A DNA stretch of 64,000 bases, from positions 30,459,257 through 30,523,256 of the forward strand of contig NC_080048.1 of the NCBI RefSeq assembly GCF_026212465.1. Reading direction: 5' to 3'. Below the pieces are notes generated by a model. That model saw only the letters and a list, made by a program, of their open reading frames with translations, was not told the origin of the DNA and made no database searches. The translations under genes were made by a program, and so were the position numbers. Of this stretch, positions 1 to 15,255 are shown in pieces. The first letter of the stretch is position 1. Each line of letters starts with the position of its first letter. The DNA is from Amaranthus tricolor (Eukaryota > Streptophyta > Magnoliopsida > Caryophyllales > Amaranthaceae).

Positions 1-360
1 TATGATGATGAAATCCTTGAGAATTTGAAGAAGATGCTAGATGAAAATAACCCTTATGTGAAAATATACAGAATGGCTGGAGATAGGATTCAAGATACAG
101 AAGACACACATTTCCAAATTAAGCTGATAGGTAATAAGATTTCAAACGGACGAGATTATAACCTCCCTACTGCTTCTGAAATTGCAATTTTGATTGTTGT
201 GATATTGAGAGTTCAGTTGAAAAACACAACATTGTTGTTCAATTTAAAGGAGGCCATTTACAACAAATAAGTGAACTACATCAAGCATATTTACCCCTTT
301 AATATCCTTTTCTTTTTCCTTATGGGGAGGATGGATATAGGCTTGGTATCCCTAACCGAG
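1..360 (+). pseudogene. Helitron RepHel fragment (helitron-like N domain)
   Basis: The translation from base 1 carries the helitron-helicase-like N block: NPYVKIYRMAGDRI, then a DGR-YNLP-like stretch read as NGRDYNLPTASEIA. After a frameshift near base 205 the neighbouring frame continues with GGHLQQISELHQAYLPL, a stop, then FPYGEDGYRLGIP. These are family hallmarks of the segment before the Rep (HUH) motif of plant Helitron transposases. The piece is open at the window edge, so its 5' part lies outside. Beyond about 360 only weak similarity remains. It is non-functional, with one frameshift and one internal stop. A second, opposite-strand Helitron relic lies at 42396-45945. Confidence 0.85.
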
Positions 361-639
361 AAAGGGACGTTGAAAGTTCTAACTGGCATTTCCTCCACAC
401 ATCACCAAACCTTACTCTTTGTAGGGAAAGATGAAAGGCTGGGAAAGGAAAGGAAAATTAGACAATGGCTCAGTCCTCCAACTCGATCAACAAGGTTGGG
501 GCAGAGCCGACCAGTCGGAAATAAAAAACGGGTCACTCAGGGAAACTTCATCAAGCGATGAAAGCTAAGGGGCCACAAAAAATTAGAATCTTCTTCTTGT
601 TGGATCAAAAGGGGAAAAAGTTTAGGTACCCTATTGAAG

Positions 640-1690
640 TTGATCCTTGACCCTTAGAAGAGGAGGAGCCGCGAAAAAATCCACCCCAGATCGAGGTGGA
701 TGAACATAACATGGAGTAAGTATCCCTGGAGGAGGGGACATAAAAAACATTGAAAATAAGGAACGGACTTGATCCAAAATTCGTACAGCTCCTCAAGGAT
801 AGTGCATACCTTATTGCATATTCGACCGCTGATATGCCAGGCATTTGCAACAATTACTCACAAGCTAAATGTGCTGGATGGAATGCAGGAAATTAAAAAG
901 AGAGAAATTTGGAATAAAGAAAGATAAGTTTATGGAAGAAGAAGTACAAAAGTTGCTGGATGTTAGGTTCCTTGAAACCATGTATGTACCCGAGAATGCA
1001 GGATAAATGTTTCTTTAAGGCCGATTTCTACCTTTTTCTCATAATTAACCAATTGGTAGACTTAACAGCTATGTAAGCTGTACAATTTTGTAGGGATACA
1101 TTCTCCAAGTACTATTAGATCTTCATTGACCTTGCTGATAAGAAAAAAACATGTTCATATGCTTAGGGTGTTCAATTAAATGATGACGCCCATCGGGATG
1201 AAAAATGTTGTACCACCCTACTTGATACTTATAGACTACATCTTCACCTCCCAGCAAGGTGGAATCCTGGAGGTCTATATAGATGATTTCATTGTCAAAA
1301 GTAAAACCGAATTGGATATAGTACAGGATCTCCAAGAAACTTTTGAAAATATGCGCTAACACCAGATGAAGATCATTGCCAAAAAATGTGTCTTTCGAGT
1401 AAAAATTCCTTGGCTATCTAGTGAGCCAAACAAGGATTGACATTAGTCCGGAAAAGGTTTAAGTTGTTCCTGAAGATATCATGAAGCTAACTGGACACAT
1501 GACAACGTTATCAAGGTTTGTTGCCCGATTTTTTCATGGGGGATGAACAAATATTTTTCATGGGGGGAGGGGCTAACAAAAGCATGCTTTGTCAGAGCTC
1601 AAGCAGCACGTTTACAACCAGCCCTACCTAGTCCGAACCATTATAGGCGAGGATCTCAGACAACGGTAAGCGCTACTTTGATCAGAGAGA
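640..1690 (+). pseudogene. Decayed Ty3/Gypsy protease-RT region (Tat/Athila-like)
   Basis: Pieces of a gypsy polyprotein can be read in shifting frames. Near 770-845 they give LIAYSTADMPGI, the conserved block before RT. Near 935-1000 they give a degraded EEVQKLL segment. At 1270-1360 they give VYIDDFIVKSKTELDIVQDL, the RT catalytic YxDD box as YIDD. At 1405-1460 they give FLGYLVSQTRIDISPEKV, and at 1480-1535 MKLTGHMTTLSRF. The tLTGhmttLSRF form is typical of the Tat/Athila (non-chromoviral) side of Ty3 elements; the clade is inferred from memory of the family. An ALSELKQHVY-like block near 1575-1640 matches the RT/RNase H junction. Stops and frameshifts throughout make it an old relic. No LTRs were located. 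Confidence 0.8.
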
Positions 1691-2179
1691 GGATAAAATT
1701 TAGTTCACATATACTTTGTTAGTAGAACCGCATAATCCAAATATAAAAGGATAGAAAAATAGTCTGAAGACTTAACTTCTATGAATGATAAGAACTCAAA
1801 ACACATATTAAATTATATAATAAATTAAGTAATTAATTTTTTTGAATAATGGTCCAAAATATAACTCAACATCAGAATGTTTAGAACTTGATCTTTTAAA
1901 ATGATTAATTCTTTGATTTCTTAATTAAGTTTGTCTCCCATCAAGGGGGAGATTATTGACTTGACCCTTGATTGAATTAGTTTTTATGTTTTATGATGGA
2001 AGATAAAAAAATTATGTTTAATATTTTTAATAGCCCTATTTTAAACCTCTTTTAGTCTTTGTTTAAATAGTGTTGAGTATGGATTAGTACTAGTAACCTA
2101 TCTAGTTATTTATCCTTAAGTGCTAAACATAATGGAAGTATTTTTTTTTAATTTTAATTTTGAATAAACCAAGTCTTTT
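1691..2179. other. Unassigned AT-rich gap with a PPT-like tract
   Basis: No coding similarity was recognised. A purine run AAGGGGGAGATT at 1943-1954, followed by a TT-rich segment, resembles the polypurine tract that precedes the 3' LTR of Copia and Ty3 elements. It could be the last trace of the neighbouring element. No matching LTR pair was found. Confidence 0.3.
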
Positions 2180-4141
2180 TTTTGTTAAATGTTAGGGCCA
2201 TCTCTTCTTGTCATACATTATATAAATGCATTTCCAAGCTAACCTGCTCTCGTCTGAAGAGGGTCCTAGGGAGCATCATTAGCCAAAATCAGGGCGCCTT
2301 TGTAACAGGGAGGCTCATCTCACACAATATTCTACTGTGTCATGATTTGGTTAAGCATTATTCAAAGAGGAACTGTTATCCTAGTTGTATGATTAAGGTG
2401 GATTTGAGGAAGACTTATGATACCATGGACTGGGATTTTATTCATGACATGCTGATTACTTTAAATTTCCCTCCTCAAGTGATCAAGATTATTATGGTAT
2501 GCATCACGTCCACACAATACTCTCTTATGGTCGATGGCAGCCCTTCTAATATTTTCAAGCCTAAAAGAGGCCTACAACAAGGAGATCCACTATCCTCTCT
2601 CCTATATGTTATAGGCATGGAGTATTTGTCCCGGATCCTCATGGAAGCAGGTGGTAACCAACAGTTTAGATTTCACCTTAGATGTAAAGGTCTCAAGCTA
2701 AATCATTTATGCTTTGCTGACGACCTTATGCTCTTCTGTAAGGGTGAAGCCAATTCTGCTAAGATCTCTATGAAAGTCTGGATATCTTTTCCGCTGCATC
2801 TGGTCTTCGTGTGATTGCTTCTTAATCAGCTTTGTATTTGACAGGGGTCCAAAATCCAGTTCAAATACGAGCTAATATGCTTGATATGCCCCTTGGTAAA
2901 CTTCCCGTTAAATACTTATTAAGTGTGCCTCTCACGTCCAAACGCATTACTGGTACTGACTGTCACACACTTGTAGATAAGATGACAGCTAAAATTCGCT
3001 CTTGGAGTTCCAAATTTCTCTCTTATGCGGCACGAGTCCAGTTGGACTATGTAGTACCTCAGAGCATTTGCACATATTGGAGTCAACTTTTCATTTTGCC
3101 AAAATTAGTCATCAAGAAGGTCAACGCTATTTGTAGAGCATATATGTGGCATGTGGATCCAAACAATACAGCCCTAGGTAATATCAACTGGACTGATATC
3201 TGTAAGCCAAAGAAGTTAGGTGGTCTAGGGATCAAGATTATTGGTAAATGGAATGAGGTTGCGGTAGGTAAATTAGCGAGGCATGTGGCTTACCTTTCTG
3301 AGTCACTATGGGTTCGTTAGCTTTCACGGTGTCTATACAAAAGGAGGTAACTGGGCTATTTTTAACCCTCCCATAACTGCGAGTTGGTCTTTTAAGAAGA
3401 TTTGTAGAGTTAAGGATAAACTTTGTACTTGAGTCTTGCAAGACAAGTATATCATCAAGGATGTCTACCAGGATAACTTTAAAGGCCTACCTAAAGTTCC
3501 TTGGAGTAGATTCATTTGGAATAGAGCTTCTACACCAAAAAGTAAATTTGTTCTTTGGTTAATTGTTTTGCATAAACTGAAAACAAAGAATAAACTTTTT
3601 CACATGAAGCTTGTTGATGATTATCGGTGCCCTATGTGCCTCTTTACTGGTGAAACCTTGATCATTTGTTCTTCTCGTGCCCTTTTAGTGTTAGATGCCT
3701 AAAGGAACTTTGCAATTGGCTTTAGCTACACAAATTCCCCTTGACTATTTCTAGTATAATCAATCACAAATGGAAAGTAACCTACTTCTAAAAGAAGGTG
3801 ATCATTGCTAGCATCTGCAATTTGTGTTACTATATATGGAAAATAAGAAACGAAGCTATCTGGCAATAGATCACGTCCGTAATGAGATAAAAATTAGATT
3901 CTCTCATTTGTATGTTGTCGAATTGGAAACCATCCCTTGTTTTAGAGACCTTGTCTCTTGATGTATTTTTTTTTTGAGGCCTCGCCTATTTTATGTACAT
4001 GAAGAGTGAACTGGTACAATCCTTCCTAGAAGGTGGGTACCTTCTTCACACTGATGCAAAATTACAATAGATCGAGACGCCTAACCAAGTTGTAATCTGT
4101 CTTTGTTTTAGTGAAATGAATTTTCATTTTCCAAAAAAAGA
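2180..4141 (+). mobile_element. 5'-truncated plant LINE (L1-type)
   Basis: This non-LTR retrotransposon fragment holds the second half of the RT domain, the connecting region, a zf-RVT-like C-terminal segment and a 3' tail. The 3' end, around 4105-4140, reads through a TTTAGTGAAATGAATTTTC-like terminus into a short A run at 4133-4139, as is usual for plant L1 elements. The 5' end is missing, as expected of target-primed insertions that stop early. No target-site duplication could be fixed, because the 5' boundary at about 2180 is only inferred from where coding similarity begins. Confidence 0.85.
2182..3702 (+). pseudogene. LINE reverse transcriptase ORF2 remnant
   Basis: It is read in three pieces (2182-2814, 2832-3320, 3330-3702). 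Piece 1 has NQGAFVTGR, VDLRKTYDTMDWDF (RT motif A, with the usual KAYD as KTYD), RGLQQGDPLSSLL (motif B) and CFADDLMLF (catalytic motif C). Piece 2 has the PVKYLLSVPLTSKRIT segment (usual form ...KYLG.PL..KR) and the GGLGIK block. Piece 3 holds the C-terminal zf-RVT-like domain: W-SRFIWN, PKSKFVLWLIV and a cysteine pair in YRCPMC. Frameshifts near 2815 and 3320 and a stop near 3432 break it. The family function is nicking and reverse transcription at the insertion site; this copy is dead. Confidence 0.88.
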
Positions 4142-6391
<2,250 letters not shown>

Positions 6392-6400
6392 TATAAATTT

Positions 6401-6831
6401 GGAAAAATTACCTAGAATAATTCAACATTTTTATGATTTTCTTACAATAATTCTACCTATTGATTAATCATAAATAAGCCCAACTTTAAGGGGTATTTGC
6501 CTAGAGTAAACTTGGGTAACCCGATGACCTGCTATAGTATGTAATTCGCCAAAAAAGTAAACTGAAAATTATTTTAAAACTAGAGGAAAATTTAAAAAAT
6601 TTACAAAAAATTCTAACTAACATTTTTTTAACAATTTTTAACATTTTTTTTAATATTTTATTTTAATTTATCTTTTTTGAAAAAAATAAAACTAGTTATA
6701 GCAAGTCATCTGGTTACCAGGTTTACTCTAGGAAAATAGCGCTCAATGTTGCGATCATTTATGGTTAATCAATAGGTGGAATTATTGTAGGAAAATCATG
6801 AATAGGTTGAATTATTTTAGGTTATTTTTCC
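6401..6831. mobile_element. MULE-type MITE with long TIRs and 9-bp TSD
   Basis: This 431-bp element has inverted arms of about 136 bp (6401-6536 and 6693-6831) that pair with few mismatches. The left tip GGAAAAATTACCTAGAATAA matches the reverse complement of the right tip. It is flanked by identical 9-bp sequences TATAAATTT at 6392-6400 and 6832-6840. A 9-bp duplication is the signature of Mutator-like transposition. There is no coding capacity, so it is a non-autonomous, foldback-like MULE MITE. The clean TSD suggests it is younger than its surroundings. Confidence 0.9.
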
Positions 6832-6840
6832 TATAAATTT

Positions 6841-8870
6841 TTGGTATTTATCTGTGAATTTTTACTAAGTGTTTGACTATTCACCCATAAAAAGTAAAAT
6901 GTTAAAATATGAAATAATTAGAAGATGAACTTATTTCAAGTTGTAACTTTTATGAGACTCTAATATTGACAGTTGGTTTAGAATTTGATCATTGGATAAG
7001 CCTCCATGACCATCTATAGACACTTGTGAATTTTAAATAAACGACAAATTCAAAAAAGATAAAATATAAAATAAATACTAAATGGGTTATTTTGGACTTG
7101 AAATTTTTATCAGACACTTCCATATACAGTAGGTTTATATGAGGACCCTAGGACAATTTTTCGTAGACATTTGAGGACATTAATAATTTTATGTCGGTTT
7201 ATTTATAAATTAGCCAAATAATTTAGTTAGAATGCATAGGCTCTTTTTTTGAACTTTTTGGTCTAAAACTCACTTCATATAGCTCTGCACCTTTAAGATA
7301 TTTTTAGGATATTTTTATTTGTTATTATTGATTTTTTACATGTTTAAACGATGGAAATTCCATATAAATATTACGAAACATTTTTCATAAGTTTTATAAG
7401 TTTATATGGTCTTGTAAGGAATTTATATAGCCCCTAAAACCATTTTCTAATTTGTGAAATTTTATTTATTGAGAACATCTTAATTATTCAATTAGAAAAT
7501 ATGTTGAGTTTTTCTAAAGAGAATGTTGACTTAGAGTTTCACTAGACTAGGATTGACTTATAGCAATGTGAAATAAATAACATGGATTTTGGTTTGAACT
7601 TATGTGTACTTGGATGAATGACTCTGATAGTAATAAAATGCCAAACCACGGACTGACGTGTAATCTGACGTCCATGTTTCCGGACACTTAAAAATGCGGG
7701 GTTAGAAATGGGGTCTGTGAGAATCCCATCCTGTAGAAGCTCGAGCATAAAAATCGAAGGAACGACGGATCCCATCACAGTTAGAGTTTGAAATATGTTC
7801 CTCCTCTAGTCAGACTCGTACATATATTAGAAAGTCATTAATATGTGTGTTGTGCCAATGTGATTTTGGGTCTAAGTAGATCCATTGGGTGAACCTTATA
7901 GTTACCAGGTGTAGGTGACTGTAGCAAATATATTATTTACATTCATGGGATGAATGTGAAAAATTGTTAGTAGTATTCAAGAATTGAAAATGAGATACGA
8001 GAACCGAGGAACTTAAAATCGAGCCTTGAAATGTACTTTTACATATCCTGTAAATATATGATTGTCATAGTATTATATTGTTAAAGAGTTGTACTCGGCA
8101 TTAGGCGCTATTTAGATTCAAATGGCTATCATCCGTATTAGGGATGGTAGTATTTTGTAGGAAGGTTTAGCTTCAGATTTTTATCTAAAGCCGCAGTATA
8201 TAGTACTATTTATCGAGAACTTGACTGCATTTTATTTTACTTGGAGACTTTGATGATTATGGTGTATTCATGCTTTTATTATGTTTTCAGAAAAAGTATG
8301 TTCTTTCAGTTGTAAGATTATAAAGTTATGTTTTTAAATGGTTTGAAATTTTAATGTAATTTTAGCAGTTTGGAATTTTAAACTTTCGCATTAAACATTA
8401 TTATTAGAATATAAATCATAAGAACTTATATTATAGTCGTTTACTAATTTGATGGCAAATATGTTTTTCCTTATTGCATTACCCTCCAATGACTATATGA
8501 TGATCAATGTAACATTACTTTCTATGTATACAATCAAGATCTCGTAATATATTTGATCTTAGAATATAATCTATGCTAAAAACTTCATTTTTTATTCTAT
8601 GCAAGAGATTATATTCTTAGGAAAGAAATCTGATTTATTCCTACTGCCATATTATGTTTTATACCAAAAAAGTTTTTGGGGAAACTTTTCTTTGATACAA
8701 AGATTTTGCTGCTCGATTTCAAGGCCTCGACCGTTCCTGTTTAGGCAAGTAGTTGTTGAGGATTCTAGCTTCAAAAACTATTTAAATTCGAAGATGTGCT
8801 CATTTAAAGACACAACTCTACTACAATAAATTCCAAAGAGCTTACAATTACTAAAGTCTTTTAAAGCATT
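6841..8870. other. Long non-coding stretch, possibly decayed LTR/UTR sequence
   Basis: No coding similarity was found on either strand. Parts read like the non-coding LTR interior of a plant Ty3 element (for example GGCGCTATTTAGATTCAAATGG near 8104-8125), but no terminal repeats, PBS or PPT could be placed. ORFs such as 7542-7778 (-) and 8599-8829 (+) have no motif and look like chance. Confidence 0.35.
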
Positions 8871-10431
8871 CAAAGAATCCCCTAAAAGAAATAGTCTCAA
8901 GCTCTACATTCAAAAATACGTTCTTTAGTTCGCCTTGTACTTTTGTAAGAGTATTTTCATTTTAAGTTCTGTAAACTTCTATCATATTCATTGTAAGAAA
9001 AGAGAAAAAAGAGGTATTTAGTTCACTGGGAATTAACTATCTAGTTTGGTAGCATTGTGGTTACGGGAAGTTGTTAAAAGATAAGTGTGGCCTCCTTTTA
9101 AGACGTGCAATCCATAACTATAGATGAGTGAATAAAGAGACTTTACCCAATTCCTACGAGCAAGGAAAAGCTCAACAGTAGAGATAAGGTCCTATTAGAG
9201 GACTGAACTCTATAATAATTATCTTCTTTATTCTTTTACTTTCTGTTTTTTATTTGGTCAAACAAATTTCAAACTTACGCAAAACATACTTCAAGGTTAT
9301 AGTTTCAAGGCCCCAACAGCCTTGTCAAGGCCGTGACTATAATCAACAAAAAGTTGTCATACTTTATTTAACTTCACTCTAGAGTATTCTATCACCCTAA
9401 GTAATTCTTCAATAGGTATGGAAGCCTAATCACAAAATTTTGATTTAACCATCAATGAGGCATTTCATATCGAATTTACTGGGTGATGGTGGTTTTTCTC
9501 GCGAATGTGCCTCTAACTGTCCTCTATTATGCGGAAACAAGTTTGCTCATTAACTTTCCCTTATGCAAATGTTCTTTATTGATCAAGACCTTAATATCTA
9601 GCATATTATTAAAAAAATAGTCCTAGACAATCTTTGACTGAAAAGTTGGGGTCAGGATCCCAAAACTTGAAAAAGATTATAACCAAGCTGACCTTGAACA
9701 CATAGTAAAAATTTACAAAGCCATAAACCTCCTTTGTTGTAGTTTAAATAGAGATGAATTCAAACATTTTTTAGCTTGCACGTTTGCTTAAGAAATTTGG
9801 GAAAAACTTATTGTTACTCGTGAGCACACTAGTCAAGTTAAGGAAACATTAATAAGAATCTTTCTCAATAAGTATGAATTATTCAAAATGGCTCCCAATG
9901 AAACTATTAAGGAGATGTTCAACTCACCATGAATAACCTTCATTTCATGAGAAAGCCTTTACAAACAAAGAGAACGTTAGAAGAATCCATATAGGTCTTC
10001 CAGTGGATAAATGGGGACCAAAGGTGATGGCTATTAAGGAAGCGTAAGACTTTAAAAAGCTACCTCTTGACGATCTCCTTAGCAGACTTCTCACTCGTAA
10101 ACTTACCATGTATGAAGATGATAGAACTCTACCTTCAAAAGTCAAGAACATGTCTCTTAAGGCCAAGAAGGTGGAAGAACCCTCCTCATCGACTATAGAG
10201 AGTGATGATGATGATCCCTTTGTGCTAGTTGCACATAGACTCTCCCAAATCTAAAAGATGGGAAGAAACTTCAACAAAGACAAATATCCACGATCTTTGA
10301 GATTCTCTTAAGCTAAGTAATTGAAATCTTCTAAATCTAATGTACTAACTTGATTTGATTGTGGTTCTACGGATCACTTTATTAAAGATTACCCTAACAA
10401 GAAAAAGGAAAATAAAAGGGAAATTCCACAT
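8871..10431 (+). mobile_element. Old Sirevirus-like Copia relic (LTR end, PBS, gag)
   Basis: Sequence to about 9410 resembles the R/U5 end of a Sirevirus LTR. It is followed by AATAGGTATGGAAGCC at 9411-9426, a degraded form of the ATTGGTATCAGAGCC primer-binding site. Degraded gag then continues to 10425. The 5' LTR of Sirevirus copy A begins at 10432 and truncates this relic. No 3' portion was seen in the window. The gag evidence is stronger than the LTR evidence. Confidence 0.6.
9680..10425 (+). pseudogene. Degenerate Sirevirus/Copia gag
   Basis: Shifting frames give successive blocks of the Copia gag family. They are EIWEKLIVTREHTSQVKET (9797-9852), YELFKMAPNETIKEMF (9874-9919), HIGLPVDKWGPKVMAIKEA near 9985-10046, and a zinc-knuckle remnant FDCGSTDHFIKDYP near 10350-10395. 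In the last, one Cys position of the CX2CX4HX4C pattern is a stop and the last Cys is Tyr. It aligns block for block with the intact gag at 38187-39596 but is far more decayed. Confidence 0.8.
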
Positions 10432-11918
10432 TGTTGGACCTCTTGAGTTTTGATGATTACTACACTTTGTTTACACAAATATGTTGTTAGAGATTGAATG
10501 CAAATCGATATCCGGTCGTGATTATGATCGTTAATAGTACCTATGACTTGGTCTATGGGAATGAACGTGTCAAAAGGATCCAAAAGATGTTAGAAGAAGT
10601 ATATCGCTTGGGATGTAAAATGGAGACAAGAGGTCTACTGTTCCCAAGTTGGATGTTCTAACAAAACTGGAAATTGGAGACAGCGCATTGTTCCTGAACT
10701 GGTGGAGTCAGCCTATGTCCACTGAAAATTCTGATTATTTTTAGTTATTATTTTTAGTTGATGTATTAATTAAAGTTAATTTTTTGCATTTATAAATTAT
10801 TAAAGTTAATTGGCAAAGTATTTTCCAAAATGTTTTCTTCGTTTTTACTAAGCTTTATTTTAGGATTTATATTTAGTAAATAAATTGAATTTACTAAATT
10901 TAGGGACAGCAGCCGTTTTTCTGTTAGAGTTTAGAATAACTATTTCCTAAAAATTAGTAATTAGGAAACCATCCCTATTATTAGTGATTAGCAACCGTCC
11001 CTACTATTAGTAAATTCAACCGTATCTATTTTTAGCTTAAAGTTCCAGCAGTTATAATTGAAAAAAGAAACTGCAGCTAAATTTGGTACAAGGGAATTAC
11101 TGCTTAAGGGAACAGAAGCTATTATTAGTAAATGGGAACAGCGGTTATTGTTTGAATAACCGTACACTTGAATTGGTCAAGTCTAAATGCCTATTTTCAG
11201 AGAATAACCTATTGTTGACTTGGATTTTAGGATCCATGTTACTCCCCTTATTATTTGGTTTAAGGGAATAATGGTTGGAATATTCCATTTTATTAGGAAG
11301 TTTATTTCTATAAATAGCAATCCAATTTCGGTTGTTCCTAAGTATCCAACGTATGAGCTTTCATCTATTCATGCGATATTTTTGGAATTTTTACAAGAAA
11401 ATTTTGTTTTAAAATTGCCAATTAATTTATAATATTTTCTTGTGCAACTTATTGATTTATTTTTAGGGAATTTTTATCCTTTTTGTAAGGGTTTTTGAGA
11501 GAGTATTTGTAATTAGACTTGGGTGAGTCTAAAGGGAAATTTGATAGCTTTTAGTGAAGCTAGTGAGGAGTTTAGCTTTTAGTGAAGCTAAGTTTGTTGC
11601 TTTGAGTGATTTCTCTTTGAGAGAGAAGTTGGCCTAGTGATTCGCTTCGAGTGAAGTAAGGTGTTTAATGTAATTGTAACGAGTTGCCTTAAACATAGTG
11701 GAGAATTTAGAAATCCCATAGGGTCGTGGTTTTTCCTTGTAATTAGGCCTAGAAGGTTTCCACGTAAATATCGTGTTGTCTCTTTCATTATTTCACTCTA
11801 AGTTTAAGGTTTGTTTATTTTATTTGATTCCGCAAAAACAGGGAAAAAACGCTTAAACTCGTAACAACAACAATTCACCCCCCTCTTGTTGCTGTTCTCG
11901 TCTCTAACTAAGTCTACA
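10432..11918 (+). repeat. 5' LTR of Sirevirus copy A
   Basis: This 1487-bp LTR starts TGTTGGACCTC and ends GTCTACA (TG...CA). It is related to the LTRs of the minus-strand Sirevirus, which in element orientation also start TGTTGGACCTCTTGAG, but it is clearly diverged from them. A PBS follows directly. The opposite LTR of this copy is not in the window because its 3' end is cut by another LTR at 29586, so no TSD can be tested. Confidence 0.88.
11308..11317 (+). promoter_or_regulatory. LTR TATA box (CTATAAATAG)
   Basis: CTATAAATAG is a consensus plant TATA box inside the copy A 5' LTR. The same motif recurs at 25584-25593 in the partial LTR. It is the likely core promoter of the element. Confidence 0.65.
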
Positions 11919-11920
11919 AT

Positions 11921-11932
11921 TGGTATCAGAAC
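11921..11932 (+). promoter_or_regulatory. Primer binding site (tRNA-iMet type), copy A
   Basis: TGGTATCAGAAC lies two bases after the LTR end. It matches the initiator-Met tRNA 3'-end complement TGGTATCAGAGC used by many plant Copia elements, with one mismatch. Confidence 0.8.
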
Positions 11933-11985
11933 CCTGTTCCCATTAGATCAGGAAACCCTGAGGGCAGAATCCTAGTGTTCCCAAG

Positions 11986-12680
11986 ATGTCAATTATGAAC
12001 GAGCGAATGGAAGAAGGGTATTCTACTCAAAGACCACCCATGTTTGATGGAAAATTCTATACTTACTGGAAGAATAGGATGGAGATCTTCATCAAAGCGG
12101 AAAATTATCAAGTTTGGAGAGTCATCGAAATTGGAGACTTTGAGGTAACCACTACTAACTCCAATAATGAAATTATTCCCAAACCCATAACCGAATTTGA
12201 AAAAGAAGATTTTCAGAAAATGGAATTAAATGCTCTTGCCAGAAAATTACTTCACTGTGGTCTTGGACCAAACGAGCATAATAGATTAATGGGATGTAAG
12301 TCTGCCAAGCAGATTTGGGACCTGCTGGCTGTTACCCATGAGGGAACAAGTGAAGTTAAACGTTCCAAGATTGATTTGCTGATGTGTAAATATGAAAGAT
12401 TTGTTATGGAACCAAGAGAAAGCATCCAATAGATGTTCACAAGGTTCACCAACATTACAAACGAACTTATCTCTCTTGAAAGGATAATCCCCACCGTGAA
12501 CAAGTAAGGAAGATCCTTAGGAGCCTTCCTCAAGATGAGCGCTGGAGGGCCAAGGTTACAGCCATGAAAGAGTCCAAAGATTTTACTAAGTTTAATCTAG
12601 AGGAGCTGGCTAGTTCCCTAATGATGCATGAATTACATTTGGGAACAGCAGACAATTCCAGGAACAAGGGACGATACCAG
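11986..12680 (+). pseudogene. Sirevirus copy A gag, N-terminal part (interrupted)
   Basis: It starts MSIMNERMEEGYSTQRPPMF, the same start as the intact gag at 39596 (-). It has a UBN2/Copia-gag-like domain (YWKNRMEIFIKAENYQVWRV; AKQIWDLLAVTHEGTSEVK). It is stopped at codon 149 by TAG at 12430-12432 where the intact copy has a Glu codon, then frameshifted near 12490. The reading is split after about 12673 by the Tekay insertion and resumes at 24428. Confidence 0.9.
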
Positions 12681-12681
12681 T

Positions 12682-15143
<2,462 letters not shown>

Positions 15144-15165
15144 GACTACCCCCCTTAAAAAAAGG
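15144..15165 (-). promoter_or_regulatory. Polypurine tract of the Tekay element
   Basis: On the minus strand a purine-rich run (AAAAAAAGG near 15160-15168 and AAGGGGGG at 15149-15156), followed by TAGTC, directly abuts the 3' LTR. This is the expected plus-strand primer position. Confidence 0.7.
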
Positions 15166-15255
15166 TTTTGACCCCAAAACCTCAACGTACAACACAACAA
15201 TCACACACACAAAAACGACAAAACAAACACAACAAAGAAATAGATCAAAATAACT

